Assembly: GCA_030530785.1 (NCBI GenBank)
Contig: JAUMUJ010000003.1
Span: forward strand, 68,203 to 113,371
Reading direction: 5' to 3'
Length of the DNA: 45,169 nucleotides
Source: Moraxella sp.
Lineage (GTDB): Bacteria > Pseudomonadota > Gammaproteobacteria > Pseudomonadales > Moraxellaceae
The translations under genes and the position numbers were made by a program. Shown piece after piece: positions 1 to 7,324 of the stretch; position 1 is the stretch's first letter, and each line of letters begins with the position of its first letter. The notes under the pieces were generated by a model that was not told where the DNA came from, did no database searches, and saw nothing but the letters and a program-made list of their open reading frames with translations.

Positions 1-1044
1 CAACGTTTCTTTGGTATCATCGCCCATCAGTACGGCATAATGAGCGGTTTTTGGGTTGGCTTCTAAGACAATCTTTAAGGTCATGGTCAAAGGCACAGAC
101 AACAGCATACCCACCACACCAAGAAGCCACCCCCAAAACAGCAACGATAAAAACACCATGAGCGTGGACAATCCTAAGTTTTTGCCCATGATTTTAGGCT
201 CAAGCAAGTTGCCGATGACGATATTGATGAGCAAAATCCCTACCATCACACTCGCCCCGATAGAAAAGCCATTTAACAAAAAGGCTTGCAGTACCACAGG
301 GATTGCCGCCATGACCGAGCCGATGTTTGGCACAAAATTGAGCAAAAAACACAAGGTCGCCCACAACACCGCATACTGCACGTCCAAGACCACAAGCAAC
401 GCCCACACGCACAACCCTGTAAATAGACTAATCAGAGCCTTTAACCCAAGATAGCGAATGACACTTTGCAAAATCAAGCTGACCTTATCATTATCAAAAC
501 CATCTTGTTTGTGATGACTAAGTACATACGCCAGTTTACTTCTAAAATCTTTGGCTTCAAAGAGCATAAACAGCACCAACAGCACCAACACAAACATACT
601 AGAAGCAAGGCTTGACACGCCCCCCATCAAGCTACTGGCAAACGAAAAAACCGACTTGGCGTTTAGATGCTCGGTGATGATGGCGGTATTAATTTCAAAA
701 GGCAGTTTCCATTTTTCTGCCAAAGCGGTCATCTCGTTTAGGCGGGTGAATAACAAACGTTCATACTCTGGTATGGAGCGAGTAAATTCAGTAATGGATA
801 GGTTAATTAGGTTACCCAAAAACCCAAGCCCAAGCGAGATGATAAAAAACAACACCAAAATCGCCACCCAGTGTGGCACTCTATGGCGAGTCAACAAGTT
901 AATGAGTGGCGAGCAGATGATGACAATAAATAATGCCGTCAAAAACTGCACAATCAGCGTAGACGCCAGCTTAATGCCTGCCACCACCACCACCAATGAT
1001 GCCATGCCCACCAAAAATTTAAACATCGAATCTTGTGAAGTCAT
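1..1044 (-). CDS. AI-2E family transporter (PerM/UPF0118), C-terminus beyond window
   Basis: The reverse strand is open for 348 codons from an ATG at 1044 to the window edge, so the C-terminus is missing. The protein is very hydrophobic, with an N-terminal pair of membrane segments, a roughly 70-residue less hydrophobic stretch and then a cluster of membrane helices. It contains the family-typical 'NFVPNIGS' and 'GNLLEPKIMGK' segments of the AI-2E exporter/PerM family. These are inner-membrane permeases; some members move AI-2 or other small solutes, but the substrate cannot be told from sequence. The gene is divergent from dusC, with about 80 bp between starts. Family assignment is firm, substrate unknown. 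Confidence 0.88.
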   Translation of the reverse strand, partial: MTSQDSMFKFLVGMASLVVVVAGIKLASTLIVQFLTALFIVIICSPLINLLTRHRVPHWVAILVLFFIISLGLGFLGNLINLSITEFTRSIPEYERLLFTRLNEMTALAEKWKLPFEINTAIITEHLNAKSVFSFASSLMGGVSSLASSMFVLVLLVLFMLFEAKDFRSKLAYVLSHHKQDGFDNDKVSLILQSVIRYLGLKALISLFTGLCVWALLVVLDVQYAVLWATLCFLLNFVPNIGSVMAAIPVVLQAFLLNGFSIGASVMVGILLINIVIGNLLEPKIMGKNLGLSTLMVFLSLLFWGWLLGVVGMLLSVPLTMTLKIVLEANPKTAHYAVLMGDDTKETL

Positions 1045-1125
1045 GATTTGCCCACATTGATATTTTTGCTTTAAAAGGCAAGATTTTGTACTATTATGTG
1101 TCATTTGTCAAACCAAAAATACGCC

Positions 1126-2097
1126 ATGCCATTTTCTCATTTTTTTAGCCACCCTGTTCGCCTGCTTGCCCCGATGGAAGGCTTGACCGACCCACTCATG
1201 AGACGAATTTTAACGCAGATTGCTCATGACTTGGGTCGCCCCTATGATTGGTCGGTGAGTGAGTTTATCCGTGTAACGCACTATCCTTTGCCCGCTCATG
1301 TGTTTTATAAACATGCACCAGAACTGCATACGGGTGGTCGCACAGCAAGTGGCACACCCATTCACATTCAGCTACTGGGCAACAACCCTGAGACGATGAG
1401 CCAAAGTGCGATAACGGCGGTGTCGCTTGGGGCGTGTGCGATAGATTTAAACTTTGGCTGTCCCGCCAAAACGGTCAATAACCACAAAGGTGGTTCGGTA
1501 CTGCTTGATGAGCCTGACACGATGTATGCCATCATCTGTGCGGTACGCAAGGCTGTCCCTGCTCACATTCCTGTGTCCGCCAAAATTCGCTTAGGTTATA
1601 CCGACATGGGTAAAATGCATGAAATTGGACAAGCGGTCAAATGTGCCAACGCAAGCTGGCTCACTGTCCATGCTCGCACCAAAACACAAGGTTACAAACC
1701 ACCTGCCCATTGGGATAAAATCGCTCCCTTTACCAAGCTTGGCTTGCCCGTCATTGCCAATGGTGAGATTTGGAACTCTGCTCATGCTCACGACTGCATA
1801 AACCAAGCGGGTACACCGCACCTTATGCTCGGGCGTGGGGCGGTAACTCGTCCCGACCTTGTGGCAAAGATTGATGACCCTAAGGCGGTGCTAAGCTGGG
1901 TGGAGTTAATCTCCCACCAAATCGCCTTTTTAAATGACCCCACCGACAACCAAAGCGGACTCATCGGTCGCTACAAACAGTGGCTGGGTATGCTTACCAA
2001 AGGTTATAAGCAAGCCGATAAGCTGTGGGACATCATCAAAAAAGAAAAAGACAAAGACCACATCGTCATGCAACTAAAACGCCATGTGAGCATTTAA
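1126..2097 (+). CDS. dusC: tRNA-dihydrouridine(16) synthase DusC
   Basis: FMN-dependent enzyme that reduces uridine to dihydrouridine in the tRNA D-loop. The N-terminal 'LLAPMEGLTDPLMRR' is the family FMN-binding loop, and 'NFGCPAKTV' carries the catalytic Cys (residue 112 from this start). 'KIRLGY', 'HARTK' and 'ANGEI' follow in the expected TIM-barrel order. The 'SEFIRVT' segment and the length near 320 residues fit DusC better than DusA or DusB. An in-frame ATG at 1096 would add 10 residues, but it overlaps a -10-like TACTATTAT, so the ATG at 1126 is preferred; neither has a clear ribosome-binding site. The gene stands alone between a divergent transporter and cysM. Confidence 0.9.
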   Translation: MPFSHFFSHPVRLLAPMEGLTDPLMRRILTQIAHDLGRPYDWSVSEFIRVTHYPLPAHVFYKHAPELHTGGRTASGTPIHIQLLGNNPETMSQSAITAVSLGACAIDLNFGCPAKTVNNHKGGSVLLDEPDTMYAIICAVRKAVPAHIPVSAKIRLGYTDMGKMHEIGQAVKCANASWLTVHARTKTQGYKPPAHWDKIAPFTKLGLPVIANGEIWNSAHAHDCINQAGTPHLMLGRGAVTRPDLVAKIDDPKAVLSWVELISHQIAFLNDPTDNQSGLIGRYKQWLGMLTKGYKQADKLWDIIKKEKDKDHIVMQLKRHVSI

Positions 2098-2148
2098 ACA
2101 GTCAGTCCAAAAGACCGCTTTGGTATTTTTGTTTGAGAAAAATACAGT

Positions 2149-2154
2149 TATAAT
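2149..2154 (+). promoter_or_regulatory. Probable cysM promoter -10 box
   Basis: A perfect TATAAT lies 26 bp before the cysM ATG. The best -35 candidate at the right distance is T-rich and weak. A small imperfect hairpin with a following T-rich stretch at about 2106-2131 may terminate dusC just upstream. Confidence 0.45.
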
Positions 2155-2180
2155 AACATCTTTTTTTAATTAGGATTATC

Positions 2181-3089
2181 ATGAGCAATTTTATTCATCA
2201 TGCCACCACGTTGCCCCATACTGTGGGGCATACGCCTTTGGTTCGCCTGACACGCCTTGCTAATGATGTCAATGCTGATATTTTTGCCAAGTTAGAAGGC
2301 AATAATCCCGCAGGCTCTGTCAAAGACCGTCCCGCCTTTAACATGATATATCAAGCCCAAAAACGTGGACAAATCAAGCAAGGCGATACCCTGATAGAAG
2401 CCACAAGTGGCAACACGGGCATTGCCCTTGCGATGGTGTCTGCCATGCTTGGTTATAAGATGACTCTCATCATGCCGTCTAATTCCACCCAAGAGCGTAA
2501 AGATGCCATGCGTGCCTATGGGGCGACACTCATTGAGGCAGAAAACATGGAAACCGCTCGGGATATGGCTCTTGCCATGCAAGCAAACGGAGACGGCATT
2601 GTCCTTGACCAATTTAACAATGACGACAACTGGCAAGCCCACTATCAAACCACCGCCCCCGAAATATGGGAACAGACGGGCGGACAGATTACCCATTTTG
2701 TCAGTAGCATGGGGACGACAGGCACGATTATGGGTGTCTCTCGCTACCTAAAAGAAAAAAATCCCAACATAAAAATCATCGGGTTGCAACCATCAGACGG
2801 CTCAAACATCGCAGGAATACGCCGTTGGGAAGAAGCCTACCTGCCCAAGATTTTTGATAAATCATGGGTGGATACGGTGATGGACATCAGCCAAACAGAC
2901 GCCGAACACTATATGCGGTCATTGGCACGCACGGAGGGGATATTTTGTGGGGTGTCAAGTGGCGGGGCAGGCTGGGCAAGTTACCAAATCGCCAAACAAA
3001 TCAAGGCGGCCGACCCAAAAGCGGTGATTGTCTTTATCGTCTGCGACAGGGGCGACAGATACTTATCTACGGGGCTGTTTGGGGTATAA
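2181..3089 (+). CDS. cysM: Cysteine synthase B (O-acetylserine sulfhydrylase B)
   Basis: PLP-dependent enzyme making cysteine from O-acetylserine and sulfide or thiosulfate, in the cytoplasm. 'NNPAGSVKDRPA' contains the Schiff-base Lys48, and 'TSGNTG' (75-80) is the phosphate/substrate-binding loop. 'GTTGTIMG' and 'GVSSGGA' are the PLP phosphate-binding and C-terminal loops. The short length (302 residues) and 'CDRGDRYLSTGLF' C-terminus are typical of CysM rather than CysK. It starts at an ATG 8 bp after a TAGGA-like site. It is followed by a decayed gene, so it is probably monocistronic. Confidence 0.95.
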   Translation: MSNFIHHATTLPHTVGHTPLVRLTRLANDVNADIFAKLEGNNPAGSVKDRPAFNMIYQAQKRGQIKQGDTLIEATSGNTGIALAMVSAMLGYKMTLIMPSNSTQERKDAMRAYGATLIEAENMETARDMALAMQANGDGIVLDQFNNDDNWQAHYQTTAPEIWEQTGGQITHFVSSMGTTGTIMGVSRYLKEKNPNIKIIGLQPSDGSNIAGIRRWEEAYLPKIFDKSWVDTVMDISQTDAEHYMRSLARTEGIFCGVSSGGAGWASYQIAKQIKAADPKAVIVFIVCDRGDRYLSTGLFGV

Positions 3090-3160
3090 AAGCAGGGTTA
3101 GATTTATGGTTTTGGGCGTGTTTACGCCCAATCATTATCTTGCCAAACATGGAGTTATTT

Positions 3161-3759
3161 ATGTTTTATCCATTTTTGCCGTTAAATCTTATACCAAAAT
3201 CGCCCTGTGCCTAGTTGGATTGGGTAGTTGTGCCTTTGTTCATGCCAATTATAGGTCATGGCGATGACCACGACATCCAAATCAAGACTGAACAAGGCGA
3301 CAAAGACACGCAGGCTTTTTTGTGTGAAGTTACCGCCCAAACGCACAATCCCAATGCCGACCGCATGATATATTGGTGTTAAAAATCTGCCGAGCAAGGC
3401 ATGGCAAAATCCCAATACCGCATGGGCGAGTTTTATTACACAGGTACAGGTGTAAACCAAGATTTTGACAAAGCACGTTATTGATTGGAGTTGTCCGCCA
3501 ATCAGGCTTTGCCTATGCCGAGCTAAACTTAGGCGTGCTGTATTATCAAGGCAACGGCGTGCCTGCGGTCTATTGGTATCAAAAATACACCAATCAAAAC
3601 AACCCAACCGCCCAACCATATCTAGGCAATCGCTATCCAAACGAGCAAGGCGTAAAACAAAGCGACAAATGAGCAAAGCATTAGTATCAAAAAGCCTGTG
3701 ATAATGGTGAGAACACCGCTTGCGATTATTTGAAAGAGCTTGCTCGGTTGAACCGCTAA
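3161..3759 (+). pseudogene. Decayed Sel1-like repeat secreted protein
   Basis: No intact frame remains, but reading across frames recovers one protein. First comes a signal peptide-like stretch ('KIALCLVGLGSCAFVHAN'), then an acidic segment. Next are Sel1-type repeats: 'KSAEQGMAKSQYRMG', 'YYTGTGVNQDFDKARY', 'AYAELNLGVLYYQGNGV', 'YQKACDNGENTACDYLKELA'. At least two frameshifts and several in-frame stops (TAA near 3380, TGA near 3482, TGA and TAG near 3670-3683) interrupt it; one stop replaces the Trp expected in a 'WYQKA' motif. Sel1 proteins are TPR-like periplasmic or secreted scaffolds. The 3' end at 3759 matches the natural end of a repeat domain, so the gene decayed in place rather than being truncated by an insertion. 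Confidence 0.7.
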
Positions 3760-3855
3760 GTATTAGGGTATTTTATCAAGAAAAATAATCCACGCCACCG
3801 CCAGTACACCACAGCTTTATCCAATTTGTGCAACCTGCCCAAACCGTGCATATCA

Positions 3856-3864
3856 TGCTATAAT
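3856..3864 (+). promoter_or_regulatory. Extended -10 promoter for the exonuclease gene
   Basis: TGCTATAAT forms an extended -10 element about 30 bp upstream of the ATG at 3893, with no good -35, as expected for extended -10 promoters. Confidence 0.5.
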
Positions 3865-3892
3865 TCTTATTTTAACCACAAAAGGACTACTT

Positions 3893-4648
3893 ATGACCGC
3901 CCCCATCTTAGTATTTGATATTGAAACCATTCCCGACCTTGCCACAGGGCGTGTGCTATATGGTATAGACACCCCCAATGATGATGACGCTTTGAGCGCC
4001 CTTATCGCCCTACGCCAAGCCGAAGCGGGTCATGATTTTATGCGTCTGCCCCTACATCAGGTGGCGTGTTTGTCGTTTTTGTGGGTGGAAAATGGGCAAT
4101 TTACCCTACGTTCGCTGTCGCTTGAAACCATGAGTGAAGCGGAAATTTTAAGCACCTTTTTAAGAGCCTTTACCAAAAAACCCACCATCGTCTCTTGGAA
4201 TGGGGCGAATTTTGACCTGCCTGTACTGCTGTATCGCATGACACACCACAAACTAAACGCCCATCTCATTACCAATGCAGGCGTGGGCAAGCACGATTAT
4301 CTTCATCGTTACAGCGAAAATCACATTGATTTGATGGACAAATTCAGCTTTGGGACGTGGGGTAACAAACAAAAACTAGACACCATCGCCAGTTTGTGCG
4401 GGTTTGCAGGCAAAGGCGATGTAGACGGCTCGCAAGTTGTGCCGATGGTCAAGCAAGGTCAATGGCAAAAACTGACCACCTATTGCGAAAGCGATGTACT
4501 AAATACTTGGTTGGTCTATCTAAGATGGCAAATGCTCACCAGCAAGACCAATCCTGTGGTTTTTGATGAACAAATTCGCCAAAGCACCGCATTCATTAAC
4601 ACCCTAACCAACCCAGATGGCACGCCCCGCCACCCCAGATTTTTATAA
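3893..4648 (+). CDS. Predicted 3'-5' exonuclease, PolB-exonuclease-like (PF10108 type)
   Basis: DEDDy-superfamily exonuclease, 251 residues. Motif I is 'VFDIETIPD' with Asp9 and Glu11. Motif II is 'WNGANFDLPVL' with Asp108. Motif III is 'YCESDVLNTW' with Tyr197 and Asp201, giving the YxxxD pattern. The size and motif spacing match the stand-alone DNA polymerase B exonuclease-like family, presumed to trim DNA or RNA 3' ends; the biological role is not established. The gene is preceded by an extended -10 promoter and followed by a hairpin shared with the opposite strand. Confidence 0.85.
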   Translation: MTAPILVFDIETIPDLATGRVLYGIDTPNDDDALSALIALRQAEAGHDFMRLPLHQVACLSFLWVENGQFTLRSLSLETMSEAEILSTFLRAFTKKPTIVSWNGANFDLPVLLYRMTHHKLNAHLITNAGVGKHDYLHRYSENHIDLMDKFSFGTWGNKQKLDTIASLCGFAGKGDVDGSQVVPMVKQGQWQKLTTYCESDVLNTWLVYLRWQMLTSKTNPVVFDEQIRQSTAFINTLTNPDGTPRHPRFL

Positions 4649-4653
4649 AATAA

Positions 4654-4678
4654 GGGCTTGTCATTGATAGACAAGCCC
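4654..4678 (-). terminator. Rho-independent terminator, minus strand
   Basis: A perfect 9-bp stem (GGGCTTGTC / GACAAGCCC, 7-nt loop). On the minus strand it is followed by a T-rich tract (TTATTTTATAAAAA); on the plus strand no T run follows. It includes the stop codon of the minus-strand ORF ending at 4661. Confidence 0.65.
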
Positions 4679-5023
4679 CCTAACAAATAACATATAAATC
4701 ACAAACAGCATGAATGCACTCATCACATACACATAAGCGTGCCATATTTTTGGCATATATGTGGCAAAGGTGGCATTTGTACTTTTTTGGGCAAGTTTAG
4801 CAAATAAACTACTGGCAAACCATTGCCACCATATGAAGCCACAGCACCCCAACGAATACCACAATTTCATAATCATCGCTCGCCACACTTTTTAGGTGAT
4901 GGGCATTTTGTTGAACCAAGTTCATCAGCATGGCAATGATGACCACCAAAATAAAATAAACCAGCGTGTATTGACGAAAACAGGCAATGACGGGAATCAA
5001 AAAAACTACCCAATACAAAATAC
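4661..5023 (-). pseudogene. Possible frameshifted small membrane protein
   Basis: Downstream of the TauE-like gene, two overlapping minus-strand frames are both strongly hydrophobic. One covers 4809-5018, usable only from TTG, with about three membrane segments. The other covers 4661-4888, ending in a long hydrophobic helix. An ATG at 5023 has a third frame reading 'MLYFVLG'. Joined by frameshifts around 5010 and 4830, they would give one membrane protein of about 115 residues that ends exactly in the terminator at 4654-4678. I do not recognise the family. It could also be two chance frames. Confidence 0.3.
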
Positions 5024-5041
5024 AGCATTGATGGTCTGGTC

Positions 5042-5809
5042 TTAATGGTGATGACCATGATGACTGTGGTCATGCCCTGCATGGCTCTGGTGCTCGTTGA
5101 GTGTGGCATGATGATGGTCATGACCATGCATGAAATGCATGGCAGTGGGCGATAACATGACAAATAGCCCCGAGACAAGCATGACCGCCCCACTAAATTT
5201 ACGCAGATTAACCGCCTTTACCTTAGCTTGCAACCACGACAATGCTCCACCTGTCAGTATCAACATGGGTAACGTCCCCACCCCAAACGCCAGCATAAAC
5301 AGCACACCCATGCCTGATGAACCTGTGGCAGAGACACTGACCGCCATCACCAACGCCCCATACACCAACCCGCAAGGCAACAGCCCCCACAAAAGACCTG
5401 CTGATAAGGCTTTTGGTATGCTGTTCATGGGTAGCACCTTTTGGCGAATGGGTGCTAAGGCATTCCACAGTCCCAGCCCTACTTTTTCTAGACGGTTTAA
5501 AAATGGCACACCCAGCATGAGCAAAGATGCAAACACCAATGCCAAACCAAGCACAATACGTGGCAGGGCGTTGTCGGTCAAAAATGGAGCCAACACCTCT
5601 TGCCCAAAGACAGTCGCCAACACCCCAAGTCCCATATAGCTTAAAATTCGCCCCACATGGTATGAGCCGATGAGTACCGCTCGTTTTTGTGAAGATAAGT
5701 CCTTAATAGAAATCCCAAATGCCGTAACAATACCACCACACATACCCATACAATGTGGCGACCCTAAAAGCCCCATCAACAAGGCAGGAGCTAATAATGT
5801 CATGCTCAT
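5042..5809 (-). CDS. TauE/SafE (DsbD_2-like) membrane protein with His-rich tail
   Basis: 255-residue inner-membrane protein with about six helices. The first helix region holds 'SPHCMGMCGG' (Cys20, Cys24) and a later helix holds 'GLLPCGLVYG', the hallmark of the UreH/DsbD_2-like branch of the sulfite exporter TauE/SafE superfamily. The C-terminal 30 residues are extremely His-rich (repeated HDHHH and HDHSHHGHHH), suggesting metal binding. It lies 11 bp downstream of ccoS; such proteins commonly accompany cbb3 oxidase maturation genes, so a role in copper or redox handling for oxidase assembly is likely but inferred. Start ATG 5809 is used because the conserved first helix begins there. Confidence 0.85.
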   Translation of the reverse strand: MSMTLLAPALLMGLLGSPHCMGMCGGIVTAFGISIKDLSSQKRAVLIGSYHVGRILSYMGLGVLATVFGQEVLAPFLTDNALPRIVLGLALVFASLLMLGVPFLNRLEKVGLGLWNALAPIRQKVLPMNSIPKALSAGLLWGLLPCGLVYGALVMAVSVSATGSSGMGVLFMLAFGVGTLPMLILTGGALSWLQAKVKAVNLRKFSGAVMLVSGLFVMLSPTAMHFMHGHDHHHATLNEHQSHAGHDHSHHGHHH

Positions 5810-5820
5810 ATTTTACTCTC

Positions 5821-6012
5821 TTATTTGTTGGTTGGTTCGTGAGAACTTGTGTTTTGTACTTGCCGTCTGGATTGACGGTCGTCTAGAATAATTTGGTCAG
5901 GTGCGTTATCCAAGTCTTCAAACTGGTTGGATTTGACGGCATAATAAATCGCCCAAATCGCCACCACAAATAACATCAGACTAAGCGGAATGAGCAGGTA
6001 GATACTAACCAT
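5821..6012 (-). CDS. ccoS: cbb3-type cytochrome oxidase assembly protein CcoS
   Basis: 63-residue protein with one N-terminal membrane helix ('YLLIPLSLMLFVVAIWAIYYA') followed by 'VKSNQFEDLD', the CcoS signature. CcoS helps insert heme and copper cofactors into cbb3 oxidase. ATG at 6012 follows an AAGGGA ribosome-binding site at about 7 bp. It is co-transcribed with the downstream TauE-like gene. The ccoNOPQ and ccoI genes are not in this window. Confidence 0.9.
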   Translation of the reverse strand: MVSIYLLIPLSLMLFVVAIWAIYYAVKSNQFEDLDNAPDQIILDDRQSRRQVQNTSSHEPTNK

Positions 6013-6030
6013 AAAGTCCCTTAGAAAATC

Positions 6031-6055
6031 ACCCTACTGATGGTAGGGTATTATA
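6031..6055 (-). promoter_or_regulatory. ccoS promoter -10 box with palindrome at the start site
   Basis: On the minus strand a perfect TATAAT (6050-6055) is immediately followed by a 7-bp inverted repeat, ACCCTAC-N5-GTAGGGT (6031-6049). The palindrome would span the transcription start and early leader of ccoS, and could be an operator or a 5' stabilising hairpin. No FNR box is evident. Confidence 0.45.
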
Positions 6056-6421
6056 ACATGATATCACATTTTTTGAGTTATTGTTTACACAAAACAAATC
6101 ACACCCGCCTATTATAAAACCAAAACCCAACAAAAACCACCAAAAGCCCCGAACAGCTTCGCAAAATCACATTGATTATCATGTAAAAATTTACCCACGT
6201 CTTTATTTTTGTAAAATTATTGGGCAAAATTTTAACAAAAAACCCCAAATACAACCATTCAGACAGTAAATCAACACCGTTTATCTTACTGTTTTTTAAA
6301 ACTACAATAACACAACAAATCCGCCACCATTTGCACAAGATTAACGCAACAATAAGTGTTAAAATTGCTAGCACAAATAATCACTTAGCTCACTTTTTTT
6401 TAAAGTTAAGAAGACCTGAAC
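6056..6421. other. AT-rich intergenic region between ccoS and a lipoprotein gene
   Basis: About 365 bp of AT-rich DNA between two divergent genes. Hydrophobic frames occur on both strands, but none has a convincing ribosome-binding site or recognisable family. It presumably holds the promoters of both genes. Confidence 0.4.
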
Positions 6422-6991
6422 ATGAAACGCCTGTGGACAAATTTACCCCATTTTTTACGCACCACTTCATGGCGTGCCACGACCTGTTGCGTGTCTTTGT
6501 GTCTGGTTCCTACCGTCGGGGTTTTTGTGTCAAGCTGTACCGACAGCCAAAACACCAAGCAGATTCATGCTCTGCACCACGCTCCTGACACCAGTTTTGC
6601 CCCTTTGCCAACCCTATCTGCCCCCAATCAAGTCGTCATTCAAGGGCAACAAAATGCCCTGATGCACTTTATGGCTCGCAAATGGCAACTAAAAAACATC
6701 AACCATATCCCCGTTGGCACAGATGTCATCATTGACTTAACCCACTTTGCCAAAGCACAAGGTCATGCCCACACCGATTGCGATGAGATTTTTTTTGAGT
6801 TTGACATCAGCAAAGCACTGTCGGGCAAGCTGACCATCATCAACCTAGAACGCAAAATTCACGAATGTACGCACGATGTGGGCGATAGCGTCATGCGGAT
6901 TTTGGGAGATTTACACAGTTTTTCTCATCATGACAACACCCTAACACTCATCAGCCTAAAAGACAAAATGGAACTGGTCGCCCTAAACTGA
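6422..6991 (+). CDS. META/HslJ-like lipoprotein
   Basis: 189 residues. The N-terminus is basic and hydrophobic and ends in 'VSSC' (Cys39), a plausible lipobox, so a lipid-anchored envelope protein is likely. The body resembles a META (DUF306) domain: 'RKWQLKNINHIPVG' at the start, a central segment with Cys in 'HTDCDEIFFEFD', an 'ECTHDVGDS' segment, then a terminal beta strand rich in Leu. The META match is by pattern only and moderate. It stands alone. ATG 6422 has only a weak AAGAAGA upstream. Confidence 0.65.
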   Translation: MKRLWTNLPHFLRTTSWRATTCCVSLCLVPTVGVFVSSCTDSQNTKQIHALHHAPDTSFAPLPTLSAPNQVVIQGQQNALMHFMARKWQLKNINHIPVGTDVIIDLTHFAKAQGHAHTDCDEIFFEFDISKALSGKLTIINLERKIHECTHDVGDSVMRILGDLHSFSHHDNTLTLISLKDKMELVALN

Positions 6992-7195
6992 CAATCTACC
7001 AAACTCTTTGATTATTTTTGCATCCAACACGCCAAAACTGTCGCTTGATTTATTAAGGCAGACAGCAGACCCCTTCATCACCACAACGCCACCAAAAAAT
7101 AAAGAACAAATTTTACCCATCAAATGACCGATTTTAGGGCGAAAATAGAGCAAATCATGGCACGGTATGGTGCAATTTGATGTGTTTTTAATCAT
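6983..7195 (-). CDS. Hypothetical small Cys-containing protein (doubtful)
   Basis: 70-residue minus-strand ORF with an ATG preceded by AGGA at 5 bp. It has four cysteines and one moderately hydrophobic stretch ('CSLFFGGVVVM'). Its 3' end overlaps the lipoprotein gene by 9 bp. I recognise no family. It may be real or a chance frame in a 333-bp intergenic stretch that otherwise holds only the promoter of the C13 peptidase gene. Confidence 0.25.
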   Translation of the reverse strand: MIKNTSNCTIPCHDLLYFRPKIGHLMGKICSLFFGGVVVMKGSAVCLNKSSDSFGVLDAKIIKEFGRLSV

Positions 7196-7240
7196 TTTTT
7201 CCTAAGATGATAAAAAAACAGTTGCGACAATGGGCATAGT

Positions 7241-7270
7241 TTGAGAAAATAGGTATCCAGAATGTATATT
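7241..7270 (+). promoter_or_regulatory. Likely promoter of the C13 peptidase gene
   Basis: TTGAGA, an 18-bp spacer and TATATT lie 55-84 bp before the start. They are followed by a small AGACA/TGTCT hairpin in the leader. Confidence 0.45.
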
Positions 7271-7324
7271 ATTTAGACAAGTTTCTGTCTTTAACCTTTC
7301 TGCCCAGACCAAAAAGAGCTTGCT

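Noticed and set aside
56-1060. Plus-strand ORFs opposite the AI-2E transporter
   Set aside because: They are shadows of the continuous minus-strand transporter frame, with low-complexity Thr/Asn/Lys composition and no family match.
6099-6374. 91-codon hydrophobic minus-strand ORF upstream of ccoS
   Set aside because: AT-rich DNA readily produces hydrophobic frames; there is no ribosome-binding site, and the region is the expected divergent promoter space.
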